Of a stretch of DNA of 9,543 nt, positions 1 through 7,253 are shown one piece after another. How positions within the stretch are numbered: the first letter of the stretch is position 1; each line of letters opens with the position of its first letter. The notes beneath the pieces were generated by a model that had not been told where the DNA came from, did not search any database, and saw only the letters and a list, made by a program, of their open reading frames with translations. Source of the stretch: Candidatus Krumholzibacteriia bacterium (lineage in GTDB: Bacteria; Krumholzibacteriota; Krumholzibacteriia; G020349025); contig DASRJW010000115.1 in NCBI GenBank assembly GCA_035649275.1, positions 1 through 9,543 on the forward strand. Reading direction: 5' to 3'. Position numbers and translations under genes: made by a program.

Positions 1-1
1 T

Positions 2-508
2 CCCGACGGCGACCGGTTCCGGCGTGTGGTGCCGTCACCGCAGCCACGGCGCATCTTCGAGATTCGGCCCATCCGCTGGCTCCTGGACCAGGGAACGATC
101 GTGATCTGTAGCGGTGGCGGCGGCATCCCCACCGCCTACGACGACGACGGCAAGCTGCACGGTGTCGAAGCAGTCATCGACAAAGATCTCGCCAGCGCCC
201 TCCTGGCGCAGCAGCTGGAGGCGGACTTCTTCCTCATGGCGACCGACGTCGCCGCGGTCGCGGTGCGCTGGGGGACGCCGCAGGCACGGCAGGTGCGCCG
301 TGCCTCGCCCCGCGCCCTCGCCAGCTTCGACTTCGCTGCCGGCTCCATGCGACCCAAGGTGGAAGCGGCCTGCGAATTCGCCGAGCGCACCGGCAAGACC
401 GCCGCCATCGGGGCACTGGCGGACCTCCGCGCCATCCTCGACGGCCGTGCAGGAACGCACGTCTCCAACTCCGTCGCCACCATCGAGTACGTCCACATGG
501 CGCCCTGA
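2..508 (+). CDS. arcC: Carbamate kinase, C-terminal part (5' end outside window)
   Basis: Carbamate kinase interconverts carbamoyl phosphate + ADP and ATP + carbamate in the cytoplasm, usually as the last step of arginine or purine fermentation. The frame is open from the first bases of the window, so the N-terminal part is missing; the roughly 168 residues seen would be about the last half of a ~310-residue enzyme. Family landmarks appear in order: a VVPSP stretch just before RRIFEI, the glycine-rich loop [20 protein letters not shown] in the nucleotide/substrate region, the LMATDV strand, and [10 protein letters not shown] near the C-terminus. The GTG codons at 26-31 lie inside the conserved VVPSP segment, so they are internal residues and not a start. 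The gene ends in TGA at 506-508. No other arginine-deiminase-pathway gene is visible. Identity is from recognised family motifs. Confidence 0.93.
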   Translation, partial: PDGDRFRRVVPSPQPRRIFEIRPIRWLLDQGTIVICSGGGGIPTAYDDDGKLHGVEAVIDKDLASALLAQQLEADFFLMATDVAAVAVRWGTPQARQVRRASPRALASFDFAAGSMRPKVEAACEFAERTGKTAAIGALADLRAILDGRAGTHVSNSVATIEYVHMAP

Positions 509-814
509 GCGGCGGAAGTCCCCAAGAAGATTACCTCGCCAATACTCGATCTCGTCGTCGGCGATCCTCCCGGTTCCCGGCTCGCCGAGCTTGTCGCCGG
601 GATCCTGGGTGAGCCACGGAAGTTCGAGGAAGTCGTAGTTCAGGAGGTCGAGGAAGCGGGGCGGGAGCGGCGCGTCGACCGCTCAGGCGGCGTACGTGTT
701 CGAACAGCCGATGCCCCCGGCGCCGTCCCGTGGATGAATGCCCGAGACAGCAACGAGGTTCCCGCTGGGGCCGCGTTCCAAGAGTGGCGGCACGGTTAGA
801 ACTCCGCATGGCAC
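509..814 (-). pseudogene. Possible eroded minus-strand gene with in-frame TGA, unidentified
   Basis: This 313-base gap between arcC and the four-cysteine gene has no intact gene. On the minus strand one frame reads through most of it in protein-like fashion. It gives a stretch containing NLVAVSGIHPRDGAGG and ending GIGCSNTYAA, then a TGA (plus-strand 683-685), then in the same frame a segment rich in aromatic and acidic residues (FLDLLNYDFLELPWL, then GRIADDEIEYW). A hand count over 53 codons (509-667) gives about 81% GC at this frame's third position, 72% at the first and 40% at the second, the order expected of a real high-GC gene. The frame has no convincing start and runs on without a stop into the antisense of arcC, so the 3' boundary is unclear. 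I do not recognise the family. It could be a decayed gene or a chance open frame. Confidence 0.3.
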
Positions 815-821
815 GTGCTGC

Positions 822-1049
822 TCACCGGCGCGCCGGCGTCCAATCGCCGCACATCCTGATGTGCGCCGGGGTCTTGAAGACCTCCCGATTGCCGTAGCCG
901 CACATGACGCCGTCGTCCAAGCCCTTGCGGAGGTGCTGGCAGTCGTGACACTTGAAGCGCCGCGCGCCCCGACCTCGGCCAGCGCGCGAGAGGCGCGCGA
1001 TCGCAGCCAAGACGGCGGCGAGGACGATCACTCCGAATACGACTTCCAT
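822..1049 (-). CDS. Small membrane-anchored four-cysteine protein
   Basis: This is a hypothetical protein of 75 residues. Residues 2-18 form one hydrophobic helix (EVVFGVIVLAAVLAAIA), followed by a basic Arg/Gly linker (19-31), which favours a cytoplasmic C-terminal domain. That domain carries four cysteines, C34-x2-C37, C50 and C67, plus H35, H39 and H63, a pattern suggesting a small zinc- or iron-sulfur-binding knuckle; the metal is inference. The ATG at 1047-1049 is chosen because AAGGA lies 6 bases upstream of it; a GTG 21 bases further upstream lacks comparable support. The gene follows the MFS gene on the same strand after 53 bases and could be co-transcribed with it. I cannot name the family. 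Its reality is supported by the Shine-Dalgarno sequence, the membrane anchor and the ordered Cys pattern. Confidence 0.68.
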   Translation of the reverse strand: MEVVFGVIVLAAVLAAIARLSRAGRGRGARRFKCHDCQHLRKGLDDGVMCGYGNREVFKTPAHIRMCGDWTPARR

Positions 1050-1102
1050 TTGCTGTCCTTGCCGGGACACGGCGGCCTCACGAACTGCAGCGGACTCTCG
1101 AC

Positions 1103-2437
1103 TCAGGAACCGGGCGCCTCGGGTGCCGCCGTTTCTCCCGCCACCGCTTCGCCGACCGTGCTCTCGACCACCGCCGCTTCCGCCGCTTCAGTCCAGGCTC
1201 GGTCGGGCTCTCGCGTCAGGGCCACAGCCCGGCGCGTCGTGATCCCATAGATACAAAACGCGATGCCGGCGAGTGCCGCGGCGGCGAAAAACGCCGCACC
1301 CGGAACCTGCAAGGGAGCGCCCGACGCCGAGAAGCGCCCGAAGAGCTGCGTCATGAGCGGCGGCCCGAGGATCGAGCTGAGCGAAAAGAGGCTCGCAACC
1401 GCGCCCTGCAGCTCCCCCTGCGCATCGTGCGGGATGCGGTGCGACATGAGAGCGTTCGTGCTCGGCATCACCATCGCCCCTAAGAGCCACGTCGAGAGCC
1501 AGGCCAACATCATCCAACCCGCGGTCGCCGTGCCGTAGCCCAAATAGCCCAAGGTTGCGAACGCGATGCCGGTCAGCGCCGTACGCCGCTCGCCCCAACG
1601 CGGCACGAGCTTCCGCAGCAAGGTCGCTTGGCTCGTGGCCATGAGCGCGCCGGCGAGCGCCAGGGAAGCGCCGATCATGGCTTCCGACCAACCGTACCGG
1701 AACTTGGTGTAATAGGCCCAGGTGGCGGGCATCACCTGATGTCCCAGCATCCAGCAGAAGAGCGCTGCCAGCAGCCCGCCTACGAGCGTGTGCTTGCGCA
1801 TTTGCAGGAGCATACCGAGCGGATTGGCGCGCTTCCAATCGAAGCGGCGGCGCCTTTCGGGCGCCAAGGATTCCGGAAGAACGAACCAGCCGTACAGGAA
1901 GTTGAGGAGCGAGAGCGCCGCGGCGGCGAAGAAGGGAGCCCGCGTGCCGAGGCCACCCAGGAGCCCCCCGAGCGCCGGGCCGAGGATGAAGCCGATCCCG
2001 AACGACGCGCTCACTATGCCGAAGCTCTGGGCGCGTCTCTCGCGCGGGCTGATGTCCGCCACGTAAGCGTACGCGGGTGTGAAAGACGCACCTGCGATCC
2101 CCGCGATGGCGCGTCCGAGGAACAGCCAGCCGAACGTCGGCGCGAGGCCCATCACGATGTAGTCGATCCCAAGGGCGCCGACTGCGCTCAGCAAGACGGG
2201 GCGGCGCCCGAAACGGTCCGAAAGACTACCGAGCACCGGGGCGCAGATGAACTGGATCGCGGCGTACGTGAACGCCAGGTAGCCACCGTAAATCGCGGCA
2301 CGATTGACGCTCTCGCCGGTCAACTGCACGAGCAGCGATGGCAGAACCGGTACGATGAGACCGAAACCGATGGTGTCGAGGAGAACGGTGACAGCGACGA
2401 AGACGATGGAGTGCTTGCCCGGACGTCTGGGGCTCAA
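1103..2437 (-). CDS. TetA-like MFS drug/H+ antiporter (TCR/Tet family)
   Basis: This 444-residue inner-membrane major facilitator protein probably exports a small molecule in exchange for protons. It carries DTIGFGLIVPVLP in TM1 (residues 21-33), the loop 2-3 motif A GSLSDRFGRRP (70-80), a motif B-like LGRAIAGIAGA around R109, AYVADISPRERR (124-135) and the antiporter motif C GFILGPALGG in TM5 (149-158). These match the tetracycline/multidrug TCR-Tet and MdtG-like group. The substrate cannot be read from sequence, so this should not be taken as a proven tetracycline-resistance gene. Length fits 12 TM segments plus an unusual Ala/Glu-rich tail of about 35 residues. The start is TTG at 2435-2437, preceded by GGAGGT with a 5-base gap; no in-frame ATG has equal support. 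It is divergent from the peptidase gene and may lead an operon with the four-cysteine protein. Confidence 0.88.
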   Translation of the reverse strand: MSPRRPGKHSIVFVAVTVLLDTIGFGLIVPVLPSLLVQLTGESVNRAAIYGGYLAFTYAAIQFICAPVLGSLSDRFGRRPVLLSAVGALGIDYIVMGLAPTFGWLFLGRAIAGIAGASFTPAYAYVADISPRERRAQSFGIVSASFGIGFILGPALGGLLGGLGTRAPFFAAAALSLLNFLYGWFVLPESLAPERRRRFDWKRANPLGMLLQMRKHTLVGGLLAALFCWMLGHQVMPATWAYYTKFRYGWSEAMIGASLALAGALMATSQATLLRKLVPRWGERRTALTGIAFATLGYLGYGTATAGWMMLAWLSTWLLGAMVMPSTNALMSHRIPHDAQGELQGAVASLFSLSSILGPPLMTQLFGRFSASGAPLQVPGAAFFAAAALAGIAFCIYGITTRRAVALTREPDRAWTEAAEAAVVESTVGEAVAGETAAPEAPGS

Positions 2438-2442
2438 CGGCC

Positions 2443-2448
2443 ACCTCC
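2443..2448 (-). promoter_or_regulatory. Strong Shine-Dalgarno setting the TTG start of the MFS gene
   Basis: On the minus strand GGAGGT lies 5 bases before TTG (2435-2437). An ATG just upstream (2456-2458) opens only a 7-codon frame ending in TGA that overlaps the TTG (TTGA), so it is not the start of the transporter. Confidence 0.7.
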
Positions 2449-2455
2449 AGCCGCC

Positions 2456-2484
2456 ATGATGCGCGGCCGTTCGAACGCACGCAA
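2456..2484 (-). promoter_or_regulatory. Weak candidate promoter for the MFS gene with a palindrome in the spacer
   Basis: On the minus strand TTGCGT (2479-2484) and CATCAT (2456-2461) are 17 bases apart, matching the sigma-70 consensus at 3/6 and 4/6. The spacer holds the perfect 10-bp palindrome CGTTCGAACG (2468-2477), a place where a dimeric repressor could bind. Both calls come from consensus matching only, and matches of this quality occur by chance. Confidence 0.22.
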
Positions 2485-2529
2485 GTCGGGCGGTGCGACG
2501 AGACCTGTGCTCTCATCGAGTCCTTGGAC

Positions 2530-2567
2530 GGCAATTCCCCTATGCCTCCTCGGCAACGGGGATTGCC
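2530..2567. repeat. Bulged inverted repeat between divergent genes
   Basis: GGCAAT-T-CCCC (2530-2540) pairs with GGGG-ATTGCC (2558-2567): ten base pairs with one bulged T and a 17-base loop. No T-run follows on either strand, so it does not look like an intrinsic terminator. It lies upstream of the candidate peptidase promoter, so it could be a protein-binding site rather than an RNA leader. Function unknown. Confidence 0.35.
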
Positions 2568-2714
2568 GGTGAAGGGGCAAGCGATCAAGCGGCGGAGCCC
2601 GAGAGGGCTGGCCCCCTTCGTTGTGTTCGGGCTGTGCGCTCGGATCGAGCCCTGGAGGCGGGGTTCCCACCGATTCCGCAGCCGTTGCTCGGGCCCGCAG
2701 ACCGTGGCTTCACG

Positions 2715-2744
2715 TGGACGTCCCCGGTCCTCCGGATCTACGAT
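2715..2744 (+). promoter_or_regulatory. Candidate sigma-70-like promoter of the peptidase gene
   Basis: TGGACG (2715-2720) and TACGAT (2739-2744) are separated by 18 bases and each matches the sigma-70 consensus at 4/6. Transcription would start near 2751, giving a leader of about 36 bases that carries the AGGAGG (2777-2782) before the ATG. Consensus match only. Confidence 0.38.
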
Positions 2745-2786
2745 GGGTCAGCCCGCACCTGTCGTCCGCCAGCTCCAGGAGGTCCC

Positions 2787-4925
2787 ATGCGTCCCCTTAC
2801 CCCTGCCCATCGCGCTGCCCTGCAGGGCCTGCGCGCCGTGCTCGTCGCCGCCGCACTCTGCGCTCCGCGCCTCGCCATGGCGCAAGCCGCGACGCCGGCG
2901 GATCCCTATCTCTGGCTCGAAGACGTCACCGGGGAGAAGGCCCTGGCCTGGGTCGAGGCGCGGAACGCCGAGAGCACCGGCGAGCTGGCGAACTCGGAGG
3001 CGTTCAAGAAAATGAACGCCCGCATCCTGGAGATCCTCGATTCCGACGCCAAGATCCCCTTCGTGGACAAGATCGGGGCCTACTACTACAACTTCTGGAA
3101 GGACAAGCAGCACGAGCGTGGCGTGTGGCGGCGCACCACCCTGGCTGAGTACCGCAAGGCCGAGCCCGCCTGGGAGACCGTAATCGACCTCGATGCGCTG
3201 GGGAAGGCGGAGAACGAGAACTGGGTGTGGCACGAGGGAGAGCCCTTGCCGCCCGACTACACCCGAGCGCTCGTGTCGCTCTCCCGCGGCGGCGCCGACG
3301 CCGACGTGGTGCGCGAGTTCGATCTGAAGACGAAGCAGTTCATCCCGGACGGCTTCCGGCTGCCCGAGTCGAAGAGCGACAGCAATTGGCTCGACCGGGA
3401 AACGCTCTACGTCGGCGTCGCTTTCGACTCGACGACGATGACCACGTCCGGGTATCCACGGGTCGTCAAGGAGTGGAAGCGCGGCACCCCGCTCGAGAAG
3501 GCCCCGATCGTCTACGAGGGCCAGAAAGAGGACGTGGGCGTCGGTGCCCTCCGCGACCACACTCCGGGGTTCGAGCGGGACTTCGTCTACCGCTGGCTCA
3601 CCTTCTACACCAATGAGCTCTACCTGCGCCGCAACGGCAAGCTGCTCAAGATCGAGAAGCCCGACCATGCGGACGCCACGGTGCACCGGGAATGGCTGCT
3701 GCTCACGCTCCGTGAAGATTGGACCGTGAACGGGAAGACCTGGCCCGCCGGCGCCCTGCTGGCCACGCGGTTCGAGGACTTCCTCGCCGGCAAGCGGGAC
3801 TTCCAGATGCTGTTCGAGCCGTCGGAGCGCAAATCGCTGGCGAGCTACGCCACCACCCGCAACACCATCCTTTTGAACGAGCTCGACAACGTCAAGAACC
3901 GACTCTACGTGCTGCGTCCCGACGGCAACACGTGGTCGCGCAAGCCCATCCCTGGTTTGCCGGATTTCGGCAGCATCAAAGAGACCGTCGAAGACTCGTA
4001 CGATAGCGACGCCTTCTTCCTCACCATCACCGACTTCGTCTCCCCCACCGGTTACTACTACGGCGCCGCCGGCGGGAGTGCGCCAGAGAAGCTGAAGCAG
4101 ACGCCGGCGTTCTTTGTTGCCGAGGGCTTGGTCGTCACCCAGCACGAGGCGGTTTCCGCCGACGGCACGCACATTCCCTATTTCCTCGTGGCGCCCAAGA
4201 ACCTACGGGCCGACGGCACGGCCCCCACGCTCCTCAACGGTTACGGCGGCTTCGAGGTCGCCGAGATGCCCACGTACAGCGGCACGCGCGGCTCCTCCTG
4301 GCTGGAGAAGGGCGGCGTCTTCGCCCTCGCCAACATCCGGGGTGGCGGTGAGTTCGGCCCCAAGTGGCATCAGGCCGCGGTCAAGGCGGGCCGGCACAGG
4401 TGCTACGAAGACTTCGCGGCCGTCGCCAAGGATCTCATCGCGACCAAGGTCACCAGTCCGGAACACCTCGCCTGCATCGGTGGCTCGAACGGTGGCCTGC
4501 TGGTGGGCAACATGCTCACGCAGTACCCCGATCTCTTCCGCGCCATCGTCTGCCAGGTGCCGCTCCTGGACATGCAGCGTTATCACAAGCTGCTCGCCGG
4601 AGCCTCGTGGATGGGCGAGTACGGCGACCCTGGCGTCCCGGCGGAATGGGAGTTCATCCGCACCTTCTCGCCGTACCAGAACGTTAAAAAAGAGGTGAAG
4701 TATCCGCGCACGCTCTTCACCACCTCGACGCGGGACGACCGTGTGCACCCTGGCCACGCCCGCAAGATGGTGGCGAAGATGAAGGACCAGGGCCACGATG
4801 TCCTCTACTACGAGAACATCGAGGGCGGCCACGGCGGTGCGGCCACCAACAAGCAGTCGGCCTACATGTGGGCCCTGGCCTACACCTTCCTCTGGCAGGA
4901 GCTGCAGCCGAGCCGCTCGCCCTGA
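2787..4925 (+). CDS. Secreted prolyl oligopeptidase family serine peptidase (S9A)
   Basis: This is a 712-residue serine peptidase predicted to act in the periplasm on short peptides. The start is ATG 2787, with AGGAGG 4 bases upstream; it gives a signal peptide with a hydrophobic core and a likely cut after A30-M31-A32. The mature N-terminus has DPYLWLEDVTGEKALAW, typical of S9A enzymes, followed by a region that should be the beta-propeller gating small peptides (roughly residues 75-430). The alpha/beta-hydrolase domain shows GYGGF, NIRGGGEFGPKWH, the nucleophile elbow GGSNGG with S567, DDRVHP with catalytic D650, and GGHGG with H682; all three catalytic residues are present. Length matches the family. 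Its neighbours are peptide-transporter-like genes, consistent with peptide scavenging. One apparent oddity: F623 seems to replace the proline-stacking Trp of classical prolyl oligopeptidase, so strict proline specificity is not assured. Confidence 0.93.
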   Translation: MRPLTPAHRAALQGLRAVLVAAALCAPRLAMAQAATPADPYLWLEDVTGEKALAWVEARNAESTGELANSEAFKKMNARILEILDSDAKIPFVDKIGAYYYNFWKDKQHERGVWRRTTLAEYRKAEPAWETVIDLDALGKAENENWVWHEGEPLPPDYTRALVSLSRGGADADVVREFDLKTKQFIPDGFRLPESKSDSNWLDRETLYVGVAFDSTTMTTSGYPRVVKEWKRGTPLEKAPIVYEGQKEDVGVGALRDHTPGFERDFVYRWLTFYTNELYLRRNGKLLKIEKPDHADATVHREWLLLTLREDWTVNGKTWPAGALLATRFEDFLAGKRDFQMLFEPSERKSLASYATTRNTILLNELDNVKNRLYVLRPDGNTWSRKPIPGLPDFGSIKETVEDSYDSDAFFLTITDFVSPTGYYYGAAGGSAPEKLKQTPAFFVAEGLVVTQHEAVSADGTHIPYFLVAPKNLRADGTAPTLLNGYGGFEVAEMPTYSGTRGSSWLEKGGVFALANIRGGGEFGPKWHQAAVKAGRHRCYEDFAAVAKDLIATKVTSPEHLACIGGSNGGLLVGNMLTQYPDLFRAIVCQVPLLDMQRYHKLLAGASWMGEYGDPGVPAEWEFIRTFSPYQNVKKEVKYPRTLFTTSTRDDRVHPGHARKMVAKMKDQGHDVLYYENIEGGHGGAATNKQSAYMWALAYTFLWQELQPSRSP

Positions 4926-5004
4926 CGGACGACGCCACGTGACGGGCGACGACTCCAGGCGGACGGCGCCTCCTCTAGTCGGGGCTTCGGGGTTGAATGG
5001 ACGA

Positions 5005-5035
5005 GAGCGCGACCTTGTCCCTCGAGGTCGCGCTC
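5005..5035. repeat. Perfect 11-bp inverted repeat upstream of the OPT gene
   Basis: GAGCGCGACCT (5005-5015) and AGGTCGCGCTC (5025-5035) are exact inverse complements around a 9-base loop. The stem could end the upstream peptidase transcript, but no T-run follows. It also overlaps the candidate OPT promoter, with the -35-like box at the loop, so it could be an operator for a dimeric regulator. The repeat is seen directly; the role is inference. Confidence 0.6.
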
Positions 5036-5044
5036 CCGTACCAT
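5015..5044 (+). promoter_or_regulatory. Candidate sigma-70-like promoter of the OPT gene
   Basis: TTGTCC (5015-5020) and TACCAT (5039-5044) are 18 bases apart and match the consensus at 4/6 each. Initiation near 5051 would leave a leader of about 28 bases containing GGAGG, which supports ATG 5079 over ATG 5043 as the start. It overlaps the perfect inverted repeat 5005-5035. Confidence 0.33.
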
Positions 5045-5078
5045 GCCCCGCAACTCCAGCCCGGAGGTGCAAGGCCCG

Positions 5079-7199
5079 ATGACCCCGAGCCCCAAAGGCC
5101 CGCCGCGGGGTGAGCGCAAGCGCCAGCTCTCCCCCGCCGCCTACCGCGAACTGCAGCCCGGCGAAACCTTCGAACCCTACATCGCAGCCAACGAGAACAT
5201 TCCCCAGTTCACCACCCGCGCCGTGCTTCTCGGCATCGTGATGACCCTGGTTTTCTCGGTGGCCGCGACCTACTCGGGTCTCAAGGTCGCCCAGGTGTTC
5301 GAGGCGGCGATCCCGATCAGCATCCTTTCCGTGGGCCTCGCCGGGCTCTTCCGCTCGCGCCGCAACACCATCCTGGAAAACGTCATCGTGCAGAGCATCG
5401 GCGGCGCCTCGGGTCTCGTGGTGGCGGGATCGATCTTCACCCTGCCGGCGCTGTACATCATGGATGTCGCTCCCGGCACGGGCCCCATGTTGCTCACCAT
5501 GTTCATCGTCGCCGTGCTCGGGTCGTTGCTCGGCCTCATGTTCCTCATCCCCTTGCGGCGCTACTTCGTGGTCGAGCAGCACGGCAAGCTCCCCTTCCCG
5601 GAAGCCACCGCCATCAACGAGGTGTTCGTCACCGGCGAGACCGGCGGCGAACAGGCGCGCACCCTGGTGATGGCCGCCGTCGTCGGCGGCGTCTACGACT
5701 TCCTCGCCACCACGGTCCGGGCCTGGTCGGAGCTCATCAACTTCCAGTTCCTGCCGTTCATGCGCAAGCTGGCGGAGACCACCAAGGCCACCTTGGCGGT
5801 GGATGGGGTGAGCCTGATCCTGGGCCTCGGCTTCATCACCGGGCTCCGCTTCTCGGCGATCATCGCCGCTGGCGGTCTCTTCTCCACCCTGGTGCTGGTG
5901 CCGCTCATCTACCACTTCGGCCAGCACGTCGGCGACTTGGCCATCCCGCCCGCACCGCTCCCCAATGTCCCCGAGCACATCGGGGACATGTCGGCCAACA
6001 ACATCTTCCGGCTCTATGCCCAGCGTATCGGCGTCGGCGCCATGGCCGGCGCCGGCATCATCGGCATCCTCAGGAGCCTGCGCACCATCGTGAAGGCCTT
6101 TTCCCTCGGCTTCCAGCAGATCGCACGCCCCAAAGCGCACCTGGCGACCACGGTACGCACTGACCAGGACATGAAGATGAGCACGGTGATCGGTGCGATC
6201 GCGCTCACCCTCGTCGCGGTGCTGGTGTTCTTCTTCGTCCTCCTGCGTCAGGACCCGACGTCCGCCGCCAAGGCACCGCAGATCGCTTTCACCGGTCTCC
6301 TCATCGCCTTCGTCTTCTCCTTCCTGTTCACCACCGTGGCCGCCCTCGCTACCGCCATGACCGGCAACAACCCGATCTCGGGGATGACGCTCGTGACCCT
6401 CATCATCGGTTCGGCGGCGCTGGTGGGAGTGGGGCTGCAGGGCGACTTCGGCAAGTACGCGGCCATCGTCATGGGTGGCGTGGTGTGCTCGGCGCTCGCC
6501 ATGAGCGGCGGCTTCGTCACCGACCTCAAGGTGGGCTTCTGGCTCGGGGCCACGCCGCGCTACCAGCAGATCTCCAAGCTCATCGGCACCCTGGTCGGGG
6601 CGCTGGGCGTGGCGCTCACGGTGCTCCTCATCCACCGGGCCTTCGGTTCCACCGATCCGGCCACCGGGCGCTTCGTCTCCGGCTTCACGAACAGCCAAGT
6701 GGTGCCGGCGCCGCAAGCCAATCTCTTCGCCACCATCCTCTCGGGCATCTTCGACAACCGACCGGTGACCTGGCTCTTGTACGGCGTGGGCCTGGCTCTC
6801 TCCGTGCTGCTGGTGATGATGAAGATCCCACCCCTCGCCTTCGCCATCGGCACCTATCTGCCGGTGCAGATCAACACGCCTCTCTTCATCGGCGGGCTGA
6901 TCGCACACTTCGTGGGCCAGAGCAGCCGGGATGCTCAGGTCTCCGAGGAGCGCATGCGGCGCGGCACACTGCTCGCGAGCGGCTTCATCGCCGGCGGCTC
7001 GATCATGGGGGTCATCGGCGCCCTGCTCGTGCTCGCCAACTGGAAGCGCTTCATCGATCTGGCCATGGACGAACATCACGATCACCTCGGCCAGATCATC
7101 AGCATCGTCATGTTCACGGCGCTCTGCATCTTCCTGTACGTCAACTCGAAGCGAGCCCAGGTGAAGGGAAGCAGGGTTAGCAAAAACCGAGCACGGTGA
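5079..7199 (+). CDS. OPT-family oligopeptide transporter
   Basis: This is a 706-residue inner-membrane transporter of the OPT (oligopeptide transporter) superfamily, whose bacterial members are thought to take up small peptides or metal-chelate-like compounds with protons. The soluble N-terminus leads to the family signature ANENIPQFTTRAVLLG (about residues 37-52), then a long run of hydrophobic segments, then KLPFPEATAINEVF (near 170) and TGNNPISGMT (near 428), all typical of bacterial OPT proteins. Size and hydropathy fit the family's roughly 16 membrane spans. An in-frame ATG at 5043 exists but has no Shine-Dalgarno and lies inside the putative promoter. ATG 5079 is preferred because GGAGG (5063-5067) and AAGG (5071-5074) precede it. 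It lies 153 bases after the peptidase gene on the same strand, a strong hint of a shared role in peptide use. Substrate unknown. Confidence 0.92.
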   Translation: MTPSPKGPPRGERKRQLSPAAYRELQPGETFEPYIAANENIPQFTTRAVLLGIVMTLVFSVAATYSGLKVAQVFEAAIPISILSVGLAGLFRSRRNTILENVIVQSIGGASGLVVAGSIFTLPALYIMDVAPGTGPMLLTMFIVAVLGSLLGLMFLIPLRRYFVVEQHGKLPFPEATAINEVFVTGETGGEQARTLVMAAVVGGVYDFLATTVRAWSELINFQFLPFMRKLAETTKATLAVDGVSLILGLGFITGLRFSAIIAAGGLFSTLVLVPLIYHFGQHVGDLAIPPAPLPNVPEHIGDMSANNIFRLYAQRIGVGAMAGAGIIGILRSLRTIVKAFSLGFQQIARPKAHLATTVRTDQDMKMSTVIGAIALTLVAVLVFFFVLLRQDPTSAAKAPQIAFTGLLIAFVFSFLFTTVAALATAMTGNNPISGMTLVTLIIGSAALVGVGLQGDFGKYAAIVMGGVVCSALAMSGGFVTDLKVGFWLGATPRYQQISKLIGTLVGALGVALTVLLIHRAFGSTDPATGRFVSGFTNSQVVPAPQANLFATILSGIFDNRPVTWLLYGVGLALSVLLVMMKIPPLAFAIGTYLPVQINTPLFIGGLIAHFVGQSSRDAQVSEERMRRGTLLASGFIAGGSIMGVIGALLVLANWKRFIDLAMDEHHDHLGQIISIVMFTALCIFLYVNSKRAQVKGSRVSKNRAR

Positions 7200-7253
7200 T
7201 TGTTTGAAGTGCTCGAACCGATGTGACGGCTCCGCTGGACTGGGACAGAAGAA

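Larger units (their letters stand above)
2438..2786. other. Divergent intergenic control region (349 bp)
   Basis: This gap separates the leftward MFS gene from the rightward peptidase gene. It holds the MFS Shine-Dalgarno, weak promoter and palindrome at its left side, a bulged hairpin at 2530-2567, and a candidate peptidase promoter at 2715-2744. The peptidase frame is open back to 2493, but the upstream part has no protein-like character and lies before the signal peptide, so it is treated as non-coding. I saw no convincing small gene or RNA gene here. Confidence 0.6.

Noticed and set aside
683-685. In-frame TGA on the minus strand as a selenocysteine codon
   Set aside because: No SECIS-like hairpin was evident just after it, no known selenoprotein motif surrounds it, and the frame has no convincing start; gene decay is the simpler reading.
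509-796. Read-through of the arcC TGA on the plus strand into an open frame ending near 796
   Set aside because: Carbamate kinase ends at its normal length at 506-508, and the third-position GC of the extension is lower than that of the opposite-strand frame.
1103-2437. Naming the MFS gene tetA as a tetracycline-resistance gene
   Set aside because: The motifs are shared by many TCR/Tet-group pumps with other substrates; sequence alone does not show tetracycline export.
1628-2572. A 314-codon plus-strand open frame antisense to the MFS gene
   Set aside because: Highly charged, no hydrophobic or domain pattern; the minus strand carries TetA-like motifs in correct order.
2493-2786. N-terminal extension of the peptidase frame
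   Set aside because: It would bury the signal peptide about 98 residues inside the protein. ATG 2787 has AGGAGG and a clean signal sequence.
2748-4172. A 474-codon minus-strand open frame antisense to the peptidase gene
   Set aside because: No family motif and biased composition; the plus strand carries an unmistakable S9 peptidase.
5005-5035. Inverted repeat as a classical intrinsic terminator of the peptidase gene
   Set aside because: There is no T-run after the right arm; the sequence continues CCGTACC. A termination role is not excluded, but the classical form is absent.
4203-7085. A 960-codon open frame on the minus strand antisense to the peptidase and OPT genes
   Set aside because: Its product is a low-complexity mix of His, Glu, Asp, Gly and Arg with no recognisable domain, and it spans two clear genes and their intergenic gap. 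High third-position GC in the true genes removes stop codons from the opposite strand.
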